A stretch of DNA of 64,000 nt from Desulforapulum autotrophicum HRM2 (lineage in GTDB: Bacteria; Desulfobacterota; Desulfobacteria; Desulfobacterales; Desulfobacteraceae). Location of the stretch: positions 124,001 through 188,000 of the forward strand of contig NC_012108.1 of assembly GCF_000020365.1 (NCBI RefSeq), in the 5' to 3' direction. Shown piece by piece: positions 7,584 through 16,653 of the stretch. The position numbers and the translations under genes were made by a program. A model generated the notes under the pieces. It was not told where the DNA came from. It made no database searches and worked only from the letters and a program-made list of their open reading frames with translations. Positions within the stretch are counted from its first letter, which is position 1, and each line of letters begins with the position of its first letter.

Positions 7584-9098
7584 ATGAATAAGTGTTTATC
7601 CCTTTTTTTTACCGCTGTTTTTCTCTTTGCATCATGGGCTGCATTCAGCCCATCTGCAATAGAGGCAAAATCGCTTGCCGGCTCTTACAAAGGTACGGCC
7701 GTGGGTTACCACGGCGAGGTCAATATCGAGGTTGAGCTCAACAATAAAGGCAAAATCCTTTCAGTGGCGATAGATGACAAACACCACGAGACCAAGGGGG
7801 TGGGGACCGTCCCCATTGAAAAACTGAGCAAAGCCATTGTGGAACAGCAGGCCTTGGATGTGGATGGGGTTTCCGGTGCCACCATAACCGCAGATGCGGT
7901 CCGCGCAGCCGTGGCCGATGCCTTGAAAAAGGCCGGTATAGATCCCAAGGCCCTGGGCTATGTGCCAGTGGTGAAAAAGCCGGTGGATCGGGTTCGGTTC
8001 AACCCGGCCGCCATGCCTGAAAAGGCCCCTAAAACCGATTCTGTGACCATCACCGACGCCAAGGGACGCAAGGTAACCATCGATCTTCCGGTCTCCTCCT
8101 ATGCCATAAGCACCATGGATGTCATCGATTATATAATACCGCTTTTGGGCAAGGACGCCTTTAACAAGCTGGTAGCCTCCGGTGAAAGCGGAAGCCGCAG
8201 CATTGGGAAATATGACAGGGTTTACACCCCCGTCGTGGGTAAGTACCTGGAGCACTTCGGCCAGATTTCTGAACATAACGCGCCTTTTGACCTTGAGATG
8301 ATCCTGGCCAGGGACCCCGATGTGTTCATCGTCAACTCCGCCATGGGCGCCCACCACCACGTTGGAGCCATCATGGCCCAGCTTGAAGAGGTGGGTATCC
8401 CCATTGTGATGATCGATGTGCCCGGCAAAAGTGTTCGTACCTCTGCCCAAAAGACCCTGGAAATATTGGGCAAAATATTCCAGCAGGAAGGGCGGGCTGC
8501 CGAAGTGGTCGCCTTTTTGGACAACCAGTATGACCTGATCGCGTCTAAAATCTCAAAGATCACTGAGAAACCTGAAGTTTATTATGAATTCAGAGGGTAT
8601 TCCGAAGTATTTGGATTAACCCAGACCAGTAAGAGAAAAGGCTGGGGCGATCTGATCGCTGTGGCCGGTGGTGACAACATTGCTGATACCTTGCTGGTAA
8701 GCACGTCCAAAGGTAAGGGCGGAAGAGGCACCCTGGATCCCGAGATTATCCTCCAGGTGGACCCTGACTTTATAATACTAAGTGCCTGCGGGGCCGGGTG
8801 GATGGACAATTTTCCCCATGATCCTGCCAAAGCGCCGTCTTTTGATATCGTCAACAGAACAGGCTGGCGGGATTTCAAAGCGGTCAGGAACCAAAATGTC
8901 TATGAACTGGCCCATGCCATGAACCGGTCCATTTACGGCTTCTACGCCTGCCTGAAAATGGCGACAATCTTCCACCCCGATGAATTTAAGGAGGTGGACC
9001 CCGAAGCCGTTCTGGCGGAATTCTTTGACCGCTTTATGATGGTGAACAGCAGCATTACCCACTGGGTATACAGGTATGAAGGCCCTGAAGGTAATTAA
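7584..9098 (+). CDS. FMN-binding domain fused to BtuF/FepB-type periplasmic binding protein
   Basis: A 504-residue exported protein: signal peptide (residues 1-28), FMN_bind domain (about 30-115) with the flavinylation motif SGATIT, then a periplasmic binding fold (about 165-490) typical of corrinoid/siderophore importers. In FMN_bind proteins the Thr of this motif receives FMN from ApbE. The start at 7584 has AAGGAG seven bases upstream; the longer open frame begins inside the terminator. It heads a cobalamin-riboswitch operon with a FecCD permease and ATPase. The ligand could be a corrinoid, heme or ferric chelate; the flavin suggests reduction during uptake (inference). Confidence 0.8.
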   Translation: MNKCLSLFFTAVFLFASWAAFSPSAIEAKSLAGSYKGTAVGYHGEVNIEVELNNKGKILSVAIDDKHHETKGVGTVPIEKLSKAIVEQQALDVDGVSGATITADAVRAAVADALKKAGIDPKALGYVPVVKKPVDRVRFNPAAMPEKAPKTDSVTITDAKGRKVTIDLPVSSYAISTMDVIDYIIPLLGKDAFNKLVASGESGSRSIGKYDRVYTPVVGKYLEHFGQISEHNAPFDLEMILARDPDVFIVNSAMGAHHHVGAIMAQLEEVGIPIVMIDVPGKSVRTSAQKTLEILGKIFQQEGRAAEVVAFLDNQYDLIASKISKITEKPEVYYEFRGYSEVFGLTQTSKRKGWGDLIAVAGGDNIADTLLVSTSKGKGGRGTLDPEIILQVDPDFIILSACGAGWMDNFPHDPAKAPSFDIVNRTGWRDFKAVRNQNVYELAHAMNRSIYGFYACLKMATIFHPDEFKEVDPEAVLAEFFDRFMMVNSSITHWVYRYEGPEGN

Positions 9099-10152
9099 TC
9101 GTATGAGCCATCAAAGCATGAGTGCAAACCGTCAAATTTACAACAGCATGATCAGAAAGAGGGCCATACTGGTGACGGCCCTCCTGGTGATCGTCATCAT
9201 GCTGTTGCTGCTCAATATTTCACTGGGTTCTTCAGCCATATCTCTGGAAGAGATCATCACCATCATCTTCACCGGCGAAGGTGAGGGACATAACCCGATG
9301 ATCGTCAATCGTATCCGTATGCCCATGGCCTTGATGGCGGCTGCTGTAGGTGCCTGCCTGGGGATTGGCGGCTGCGAAATACAGACCATTCTGCGTAACC
9401 CCATTGCCAGTCCCTTCACACTGGGCATCACGAACGCAGCTTCTTTTGGGGCGGCGCTGGGACTTATCCTGGATACCAATGTGCTTAACGTGTCCGCGCC
9501 GCTCATGGTGACCACCAATGCCTTTGCCTTTGCACTACTTGCTTCGGTTCTGGTCTATGCCTTCTCACTAAGGCAGGGGGCGGGAAAGCATACCATTATT
9601 CTTTTCGGCATTGCCCTGAACTTTTTTTTCACCGCCTTGACTATGATATTGCAGTACATCGCGGACGATGAAGACCTGCAGAGTCTGGTTTTCTGGAACA
9701 TGGGAAGCCTGTTAAAAACCAACTGGATGAAGTTCCTGCTGGTTTTTGCAGTACTGCTTTTCTGTTTTGCCGTTTTTTATAAAAACGCTTGGAAGCTCAC
9801 CGCCATGACCTTGGAAGATACCAAGGCGCGCAGCCTGGGGGTGGATACCCACAAAATCCGCCGCATGGTAATTCTATTGGCCTCTCTGCTCACAGCGTTT
9901 GCAGTCTGTTTTGTGGGGGCTATCGGTTTTGTTGGCATCATCGCTCCCCACATCGCCCGCCGGTTTGTGGGTGAGGATCAGCGCTTTTTTTTGCCGCTCT
10001 CAGCGCTTGTCGGCGCAGTAGTGGTCTCTTTTGCCTTTGTAATCAGCAAGGTGGCCATACCTGGCGTGATAATGCCTATCGGGCTGATCACCGCGATTAT
10101 AGGCATCCCGGTGTTTCTGGCCATCATCTTCAGCAGAATGAGGGTCATGTGA
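9076..10152 (+). CDS. FecCD/BtuC-family ABC permease
   Basis: A hydrophobic protein of about 349-358 residues with roughly nine to ten membrane segments. Family landmarks are RIRMPMALMAAAVGACLGIGGCEIQTILRNP-type sequence near residues 75-105, GITNAASFGAALG, and the C-terminal GAIGFVGIIAPHIAR (near residue 275) that contacts the ATPase. The frame starts inside the upstream gene; a second ATG at 9103 is also possible and neither has a strong ribosome site. Its TGA overlaps the ATPase start. Confidence 0.85.
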   Translation: MKALKVINRMSHQSMSANRQIYNSMIRKRAILVTALLVIVIMLLLLNISLGSSAISLEEIITIIFTGEGEGHNPMIVNRIRMPMALMAAAVGACLGIGGCEIQTILRNPIASPFTLGITNAASFGAALGLILDTNVLNVSAPLMVTTNAFAFALLASVLVYAFSLRQGAGKHTIILFGIALNFFFTALTMILQYIADDEDLQSLVFWNMGSLLKTNWMKFLLVFAVLLFCFAVFYKNAWKLTAMTLEDTKARSLGVDTHKIRRMVILLASLLTAFAVCFVGAIGFVGIIAPHIARRFVGEDQRFFLPLSALVGAVVVSFAFVISKVAIPGVIMPIGLITAIIGIPVFLAIIFSRMRVM

Positions 10153-10937
10153 TGCTCAGGATACAGAATCTTTCCTTTGGCTATCGCTCCGCAGGGAAGC
10201 GGCATACCGTTTTCCAAGGTCTGAATATCGAGTTTGAACGGGGGTTGTCGATAATCCTCGGTCCCAACGGCGCGGGAAAATCCACCTTGTTAAAATCAAT
10301 TTACGGTTTGTTGAAATACGATGGCACCATTTACTATGGTCAGGATAACCTCACCAGAATGAAGACCGACGAGAAGACAAAATTAATGTCTTATCTGCCT
10401 CAAATGGATATCGACAATTCAATGCTCACGGTACTTGAAATGGTGTTGTTGGGCCGATTGCCGGAATTGGGGTACAAAGTATCCGACGAAGATTTTGACA
10501 TAGTGATTTCGACCTTGAATGCCTTGAATATCGAATCATTGGCCAACCGCAATTTCGGTGAATTAAGTGGCGGGCAGAAGAAACTGGTGTTTATTGCCCA
10601 GACACTGGTTCGAGAACCAAAGCTGATGCTCTTGGATGAACCGGCTAATTCCCTTGATCTGCAAAAGCAGCTTGAGGTGTGTCAGTTGCTGCAAAAGATC
10701 GTGCAGAAACAAAATGTCGACATTGTTGTGGTAATGCACGATATCAACCTTGCGGTAAGGTATGCTCAGTATCTGGTTATTTTCAACGGTAATGGCTCAT
10801 TGAACTGTGCGGGAACGCCACGCGAAGTGATCAGTGCAGATATGCTGCGTGAAGTATACGGGGTCATAGCGAATGTGACGCATGATAAAAATGGGGTCCC
10901 TGCCATCTCACCCATCAGGTCGATCCGCAATGCTTAG
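10149..10937 (+). CDS. Cobalamin/siderophore-type ABC ATPase
   Basis: A 262-residue ATPase with Walker A GPNGAGKST (near residue 38), Q-loop YLPQMD, signature LSGGQKKLVFIAQ, Walker B LMLLDEPANSLD and H-loop VMHDIN, matching the FecE/BtuD group. The start is GTG at 10149 overlapping the permease stop, or the adjacent ATG at 10152. It completes the riboswitch-controlled importer. Confidence 0.88.
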   Translation: MMLRIQNLSFGYRSAGKRHTVFQGLNIEFERGLSIILGPNGAGKSTLLKSIYGLLKYDGTIYYGQDNLTRMKTDEKTKLMSYLPQMDIDNSMLTVLEMVLLGRLPELGYKVSDEDFDIVISTLNALNIESLANRNFGELSGGQKKLVFIAQTLVREPKLMLLDEPANSLDLQKQLEVCQLLQKIVQKQNVDIVVVMHDINLAVRYAQYLVIFNGNGSLNCAGTPREVISADMLREVYGVIANVTHDKNGVPAISPIRSIRNA

Positions 10938-11035
10938 GTTTGCGCAAACGCCTATGCCGCCATGAAATCATCCCGGATGTCCCCACGAAATAGCGAGGAA
11001 CCCCATTACACATCTACCAGGAAAGGATAAAAAAC

Positions 11036-12283
11036 ATGAAATGCAGATTTATTAAAAAAATAACCCTGCCGGTCATTCTACTACTCTCAATGGTCACGAT
11101 ATCTTTTGCAGGAGAAGCACAAAACGTGAAGGAGGCTTTTGCCGAGGGAGATGTGAGTGGTTTTTTTAAAACGATATGGTTCCAAAGAGATTATGATGAT
11201 GGAGCGAATGATTGGCAATCCGCTGCAGTCGGCGGTGTGCTCAGCTATGAGACCTCACCGCTTAAAGGGTTCAGTATGGGGGTTGGATTTAAAACTGGCC
11301 AGGGAGGCTCGGAACTCAACAGCAGCAGCAATGAAGTCTACCGTGGCGTGTTGGCTATGGGTGATACGAAAACCGATCATGAAAGTTATACGGCTCTCAA
11401 CGAATATTTTTTAAAATTTGAGGGATGGGATACTGTCGCTGTTGTGGGCGCTCAGTATTTGACCACTCCGTGGCTGAAGGGCCATGATGTCCGGCTAACA
11501 CCTAAAACTTATCAGGGTGTGAGCATCATAAATAAAAGTATTGAAAAACTCGAATTCCATGGATATTACCTTTGGAAATGGATGGACTGGGCCAGTGAGG
11601 AATGGGAATCTATGGCCCAGGGCATTACCAATAATGAAGGTGATGATGGCGATTCCATTATCGGCGGAATTTTATGGCGTGCTCCTGGGGATCTGCAGTT
11701 TGAACTTTGGGATTATTATTATACGGAGGTAATGAATGATATCTATTTGCGGGGACGCTATCGTAAAAAGTACAATGACAAATTTAACATAACCATAGAT
11801 GCACGCTATCTGAATCAGCGGGATGTCGGGGATGCCCTGGATGGATCTATAGACACCTATACTACGGGTGCTATTGGGTCCTTGTCATGCTATGGGACGA
11901 CTCTGTCTGCCTATTACGGGGTTAATGGTTCCGATGCAATACGTGCCCCGTTTGGCAATCATCACGTTATATGTATGCAATATAAAAAGTTAGATAGAGG
12001 GGAAGAAGACGCTTGGGCGCTAAGGCTCAAATATGATTTCGGTCACATCGGTGTAAAAGGTTTAAGCGCTTATGTCTTTTACGGCAGTTTCGATACACCG
12101 GATAGTGGTGATAATGCCTCACCGGATATTGATGAGATTGATTTCGATGTCCAGTATAAATTCGGTGGGATATTTAAAAACCTGAGTCTTCGCTTACGCT
12201 ACGCCATCATCAATGGGGACGAAGACGTGGCGGGCGGTAAAGACTGGACCGATTCCAGGACTTATCTTACCTATCGTTTCTAA
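11036..12283 (+). CDS. OprD-like outer-membrane porin
   Basis: A 415-residue protein with a signal peptide ending at SFAGEA (residue 26), alternating amphipathic beta strands and a terminal Phe in RTYLTYRF, the mark of an outer-membrane barrel. Sequence features such as VSGFFKTIWFQRDYD and KGFSMGVGFKTG resemble the OprD/OpdB porin group. It is 98 bp downstream of the ATPase with a plausible GGAAAGG ribosome site, so it is probably the last gene of the cobalamin-controlled unit. It would give the substrate a passive route across the outer membrane in place of a TonB-dependent receptor. Confidence 0.7.
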   Translation: MKCRFIKKITLPVILLLSMVTISFAGEAQNVKEAFAEGDVSGFFKTIWFQRDYDDGANDWQSAAVGGVLSYETSPLKGFSMGVGFKTGQGGSELNSSSNEVYRGVLAMGDTKTDHESYTALNEYFLKFEGWDTVAVVGAQYLTTPWLKGHDVRLTPKTYQGVSIINKSIEKLEFHGYYLWKWMDWASEEWESMAQGITNNEGDDGDSIIGGILWRAPGDLQFELWDYYYTEVMNDIYLRGRYRKKYNDKFNITIDARYLNQRDVGDALDGSIDTYTTGAIGSLSCYGTTLSAYYGVNGSDAIRAPFGNHHVICMQYKKLDRGEEDAWALRLKYDFGHIGVKGLSAYVFYGSFDTPDSGDNASPDIDEIDFDVQYKFGGIFKNLSLRLRYAIINGDEDVAGGKDWTDSRTYLTYRF

Positions 12284-12300
12284 TGTGATGACCCTTCGCC

Positions 12301-12592
12301 ATGCTCTGGGGCACTGCTCCCTGGGAAACAAAAACTTTCCCGGGAAAATCTCCAGGACACGCTGCTGATCACCTGCCTTGCGACCTCTGTTTCCTATCTT
12401 CTGGTCACCCACAGTGTGGAAGGGGCTGTTTTTCTGGGCAAACGCATCCTGATTCTTTCCGGCTTCCCGGCATCCTGGGAGGGATATCTGCCAGCCGCCC
12501 TGCCCCACGGCTTTACAGCCCTTTGCCTGAACCCAGGGGTCAGTGTAGCCGTCTTGTTTTTTGTGGAGTCCTTTGCCACAACCGAGGGGTTG
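12301..12592 (+). pseudogene. Relic of a second importer: fused ATPase and permease fragments
   Basis: Bases 12339-12475 closely match the ATPase gene at 5.47-5.61 kb, and 12476-12592 match the permease at about 6.21-6.33 kb, with the intervening 600 bp missing. A short upstream stretch (12310-12330) resembles the region coding for the LLPW Q-loop, implying another internal deletion. Scattered substitutions show the copy is old. No intact product is possible. The following 130 bp (12593-12724) show no recognisable gene. Confidence 0.85.
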
Positions 12593-12724
12593 AATCGCGC
12601 CTGTTCAAACGGCACGAAAAGCGTGAACGCATATTTTACTTGATTATTGAACAAACTGTGAAATTCTCCGTGCGTAAGGATATTGAGGCGATCAAAGGGG
12701 GACGAAACCCCCAGGTGAATTTGT

Positions 12725-13093
12725 CTAAGCCCTCCAGGCACCCCACGCCATGCAGACCCATCCTGCCAGAAATGCTAATCCGCCCAGCGGCGTGATTGCA
12801 CCCAACCATCTAACCTCGGTCACACTCATCAGATACAGGCTCCCGGAAAATAAAATCGTACCTATGACAAACAACCACCCGCCGGTGGTTATGAGCGTGG
12901 AGGGCCACTTTGACTGCACCCCAGCGGCTATGATCAGTGCGAAGGCATGATACATCTGGTAGCGTACCCCCACCTCGAAAACTGAAAGCATCTCGGTGTT
13001 CATTCGACTCTTTAAACCGTGGGCGCCGAACGCGCCAGCTGCAACTCCGATGAAGGCGGAAAGCGCTCCTATGATAAAAAAGACTCGTTCCAT
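12725..13093 (-). CDS. DUF423 family membrane protein
   Basis: A 122-residue protein with four hydrophobic helices. It carries the DUF423 hallmarks GAFGAHGLKSRM near residues 20-31 and YQMYHAFALI near 45-55, and ends with CMAWGAW. Family members (YwdK/YgdD type) are inner-membrane proteins of unknown function. It is monocistronic. The start ATG is preceded by AAAGGACAAAGAAAGA on the minus strand. Confidence 0.8.
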   Translation of the reverse strand: MERVFFIIGALSAFIGVAAGAFGAHGLKSRMNTEMLSVFEVGVRYQMYHAFALIIAAGVQSKWPSTLITTGGWLFVIGTILFSGSLYLMSVTEVRWLGAITPLGGLAFLAGWVCMAWGAWRA

Positions 13094-13299
13094 TCTTTCT
13101 TTGTCCTTTTAATGTAAAGTTATAATCGCAAATGAGGTTGAATCTGGAGTGACCACCCATTTGGTGCTTATGATTTTAACCATACAGTTGTATTGTTTTC
13201 AACAAACATTTTATTCTCGATTCCGAACCAGGGGGACTGGGCTCATATAATTCAACCTCCCCTTTTCATGACCATCATGAAAAAACAAGGCTGATTAAA

Positions 13300-13931
13300 A
13301 TGTCCAGACTGCGGTTCATCAAACACGTCGTTATCTAAAGGGTTATGCGCAGAGACGTTGAGAACAAGGTGATCGGCTATAATATTCCCCAGGGAATTAT
13401 CGGCCAGCCAGCCCAATTCGATTTTTACCATGGAGGAGGCCTGGACATAGGCTTTGTGGGCCTTGCTCAGGCAGACAGCCGGGGCAATCTTAATGTAAGC
13501 AAATTCGGCCCACGGCTTGCCGGTGCTGGAGGCTTCATAGATATTACACAGAACACACAACGGGTTCTTTTCATGGGTACCTTTACCCTAAAGGGGTAAA
13601 GATATCTGTCAAGGATGGGCGACTTTCCATTGACAAGGAAGGAAAGTCCATCAAGTTTCTGGACCATGTAGGACATGTCACCTTTAGTGGAAAATATGCC
13701 ATAAAAAACGGCCAGAAAGTACTATAGGTAACCGAACGATGCGTTTTCGAACTAACCCCCCAGGGAATGGAACTTATTGAAATCGCACCCGGAATAGATA
13801 TTAAAACCGATATCCCCGCCCACATGGATTTCAAGCCGATCATAACGACGGCTCCTCGCTTGATGGACTCAAGAATTTTTCAGGCAGGTTCCATGGGAAT
13901 CAACGATGATCATCCGCACCTGACAGATTAA
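13300..13931 (+). pseudogene. Broken acyl-CoA:acetate CoA-transferase (YdiF/Pct family)
   Basis: Several frames together spell a family protein: an N-terminal MSRLRFI, then [12 protein letters not shown], then [58 protein letters not shown] and the C-terminal LMDSRIFQAGSMG. The order is right, but roughly 350 residues between the second and third segments are missing. There is also a frameshift at about 13595 and an in-frame TAG near 13725. Intact members are about 520 residues. It is a clear decayed gene. Confidence 0.8.
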
Positions 13932-14108
13932 ACAGGATCCGAAGATGCCTTTCAGGAAAACGATAAGGAGAGCCTTGAACAGCTGAAAAATAAATTCAAC
14001 GATGAGATTCTTGATCATCAAAGCCATGATGTCTATATTGTTCAGGCTACCGAAACATCACAATTGATTAATGATTTTACACACGACATTGGTGATGAAA
14101 AAATTATT
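13932..14108 (+). pseudogene. 5' part of interrupted acetolactate synthase small-subunit-like gene
   Basis: An open frame reads to DVYIVQATETSQLINDF and GDEKII, then is cut by an insertion element. Removing the element and one copy of the 8-bp duplication joins it in frame to EVARSGFTAREK and a stop at 19945. The joined end resembles the ACT-containing C-terminus of IlvN/IlvH (pattern I-EVTG...FI..L...GI-E-ARTG). The promoter-proximal part of the gene is missing; the CoA-transferase relic abuts it. ilvD lies directly downstream of the other half. The family assignment is inference from short motifs. Confidence 0.55.
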
Positions 14109-14873
14109 CTGATTATAACTAATTTAGGGGAGCGGCTAAAATACTGGACAGTAGGATCTCTTCCAGGTATGGTTGACTTGGACAATACAACCTACCAAAG
14201 GAAGGTCAGATGCCACAGTCAGAATCAAAACCAACTCCCCGTAGTGAACGTACAATTGTAGTCGATTTAATCAAGTTGAATATCAGCTTAAAATTCAAGA
14301 TCCGGCTTGTTTTCGATCTGTTTTTGATAAGTTTAGAATTCAATATCCAGAACTTTTTCCCTTTGGGGTTGAACAAAATTATCAGATGAAAGATATGTAT
14401 TTTTCAAAAAGGAGGTCTACTACAAAGCCAAGACTAAAGCAACATTTTCACAGAGGATAAGGCGTCTATACGAATGGGGATCAAAATCGGATATTCCTAG
14501 GTTTATGATGGATAAGATCAAAAAAAGATACGCAATAATCTAAAAAAATTTACAAAGCCATATGATTTAGCTGGTTCTCACAGAACCAGCAACATGATTG
14601 ATCGACTCATGCAAAGGATGGATCGATATTTATTCAATACCCAATATTTTCACGGCAATATTGAGTCGGCTGAACTTGGAATTCGCGCATGGGCTCTTAT
14701 TATTAACAATTTTGCCCCTTCGAACCCTATGACAGTCCAAAAGTATCAGGGTCTGCAAAGCCCGGCCGAAAGGCTAAACGGATTTCGGTATCATGAGAAT
14801 TGGTTACAAAATCTTATGATCTCAAGCTCTTTAAAAGGGTACAGGAGCCCTCCCCGAAATCCGTTATAATCAG
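14109..14873 (+). mobile_element. Degenerate insertion sequence, left copy
   Basis: A 765-bp element with perfect 11-bp terminal inverted repeats (CTGATTATAAC). Its transposase-like coding sequence is split over several frames: SESKPTPRSERTIVVDL, then IQYPELFPFGVEQNY, then IESAELGIRAWALI and SPAERLNGFRYHENW. Compared with the right copy it has two extra A residues near 14530 and an extra TTA near 14700. I do not recognise the family; an 8-bp duplication is compatible with several IS families. Confidence 0.8.
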
Positions 14874-15152
14874 AAAATTTTAAATCGTTTCAACCCCCTT
14901 TATTTGTCCACATAATTTTCTCAAAATTTTCCCTCATTGTTTTGTCATGATAAAATCGTTGTCTGGAACAGGATCACCGGTTTTAATATTTAAAATATTA
15001 CCGGCACTGTGCTCAGGCCAAGAGCCGTGATCGTCCGGTTTTTTCCCGGAAAATCCCCCTGATCTCGGCAAATCAGTCAAGATAAGTGATCCGGAGATTT
15101 GGTGAGGTGCAGGAGCAACTCATTTAAACATGGCGAACTTGAAGGAGTAATC

Positions 15153-15764
15153 ATGACGGCAATGAAAAAGTATAAAAAAACTATTGGGATTTTGATCGTT
15201 TCGGGGATCATCTGTTCGGGAACGCCTGTTTTTGCCGGTCACCCCGGGGGGCATTTCCCCGGATTTTGGCCTGGCCCGTTATTTGAGCTCATTATTGTTG
15301 GAGGCCATCATCTGTTTTTCAGAGACGGCGCATTTTATCATAGAGCACCGGCCGGGTATGTGCCTGTCCCCCCCCCTGAAGGGGCAGTCATCCCGATGCT
15401 TCCCCCTGGATACGGCATCCGGATTGTTGATGATGCAAAATACTACTATTTCAATGGTGTCTGTTATGTTCGGGTGGCTGGCGGTTATATGGTCGTGGCA
15501 CCGCATGTTTTAACAGCTGCCGGGGAAAAGGAAGATTCCCAGATCGTAAAATGCAAAGGTCAGGTTTCCGTTACGGTGGATATGCTCAACGTAAGATCCG
15601 GGCCAGGTATGAAATACGAGGCGGCGTTCCTGGCATACAAGGGAGAAACCCTCAACATATACCAGGAGTCAAAGGGGTGGCTTTATGTGGAGCTCCCTTC
15701 CGGCAAACTGGGATGGGTTGACAAACGCTTTACACAAGATTTGAACCGGGTGCCGGCAGGTTAA
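15153..15764 (+). CDS. Exported SH3b-domain protein
   Basis: A 203-residue protein with a signal peptide (residues 1-28, ending PVFAG) and a Gly/His/Pro-rich middle containing the RDGAFYHRAPAGY and DAKYYYFNGVCYVRV repeats, resembling DUF6515. A C-terminal bacterial SH3 domain (about 137-195) follows, with the motif MLNVRSGPGMKYE. Such domains usually bind cell-wall peptides. The start is fixed by AAGGAG before ATG 15153. It is the first cargo gene in the composite element. Confidence 0.7.
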   Translation: MTAMKKYKKTIGILIVSGIICSGTPVFAGHPGGHFPGFWPGPLFELIIVGGHHLFFRDGAFYHRAPAGYVPVPPPEGAVIPMLPPGYGIRIVDDAKYYYFNGVCYVRVAGGYMVVAPHVLTAAGEKEDSQIVKCKGQVSVTVDMLNVRSGPGMKYEAAFLAYKGETLNIYQESKGWLYVELPSGKLGWVDKRFTQDLNRVPAG

Positions 15765-15935
15765 GATGAGATCCACTGTCTTTCCTGACAGTTTTTCCCC
15801 ATGCTTCCCATTTTTAATTGTTAAAATTTTATAGAATTGGCTTGATAACAAGATTGGCCACCCGTGGACCCCCTTGCCCGGAATGGCAGATTTTGTTGTC
15901 AAGCCATAAAAAATTAATGCACAAAAGGAGTAATC

Positions 15936-16256
15936 ATGAAAATCATGGAGTTGAGTAAGAAGACGCTGGTTGTTTTTTCTGGTATTCTCATGCTGACTGC
16001 GGGTATTACCGGATGCACTGGATATCAGGGGGGCTCTGATCGAAATAGTTCCCGGCAGGGAGGTTCCCAGCAGGGGCCGCCGCCGTCAAAGGCACAACTT
16101 TTCAGCCAATATGACAAGGATCACGACGGCAAGCTCTCCAAAGAAGAGTTTCCTGGACCGGATAAAGATTTTACTCAGTTTGACGTGAACCAAGATGGGT
16201 TCCTTGATAAAGATGAAGTTCCCGACAGCCCACCATCTGGACCGAAAAAGGGATAA
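15936..16256 (+). CDS. EF-hand lipoprotein
   Basis: A 106-residue protein with a lipobox TAGITGC (Cys at residue 27), a Gly/Ser/Gln/Pro-rich linker and two EF-hand calcium loops: DKDHDGKLSKEEF near residue 60 and DVNQDGFLDKDE near residue 84. It should be anchored in the envelope and bind two calcium ions. AAAGGAG precedes the ATG. It lies upstream of the redox genes in the same orientation, so it may organise or sense calcium for that complex (inference). Confidence 0.75.
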   Translation: MKIMELSKKTLVVFSGILMLTAGITGCTGYQGGSDRNSSRQGGSQQGPPPSKAQLFSQYDKDHDGKLSKEEFPGPDKDFTQFDVNQDGFLDKDEVPDSPPSGPKKG

Positions 16257-16423
16257 TCCCACCATTATAGACAAGAAGATCCTCGCTGAATAAAGTGGAT
16301 AGCCTACCATACAGCGAGGAGCCATCCTTATGATTTTTTACTGTGATGGGAGGCCTTTTTTGTTGGTGATTTTTGGTGCCACCTTTACAAAAAGGAGCGT
16401 TGATATGAACAGACAAGCGATAT

Positions 16424-16651
16424 ATGGGAAACCACATGACCATCAAATCCATTAAAGGCTGTATTGGTTGCGGAACATGCGTCAAAACCTGTCCCACTGA
16501 CGTGATTCGCCTGGACCCAGAAACTGAAAAAGCCGTTATCAAATATCCGGCAGATTGCCAGATATGTCATTTGTGCAGGATGTATTGTCCTGTGGATGCA
16601 ATTCGTATTTCACCGGAAAAATCTATTCCGGTTGTGGTTTCATGGGGGTAA
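16424..16651 (+). CDS. Two-cluster 4Fe-4S ferredoxin-like protein
   Basis: A 75-residue protein with two classical motifs, CIGCGTCVKTCP and CQICHLCRMYCP, so it should carry two [4Fe-4S] clusters. ATG 16424 or 16436 may be the start. The strong AAAGGAG lies in front of an out-of-frame ATG at 16405 that opens a 16-codon reading frame overlapping this gene. That frame is either a leader peptide or a sign of an early frameshift. The gene ends just before the membrane protein gene, suggesting coupling and electron transfer to or from it. Confidence 0.8.
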   Translation: MGNHMTIKSIKGCIGCGTCVKTCPTDVIRLDPETEKAVIKYPADCQICHLCRMYCPVDAIRISPEKSIPVVVSWG

Positions 16652-16653
16652 TA

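Noticed and set aside
12301-12795. 164-codon open frame after the porin as a real gene
   Set aside because: It runs through the wrong frame of duplicated ATPase/permease fragments and has no motif of its own.
13300-13931. Recoded (stop-readthrough) CoA-transferase
   Set aside because: The stop is TAG, there is an additional frameshift and about 350 residues are missing, so simple decay is the better explanation.
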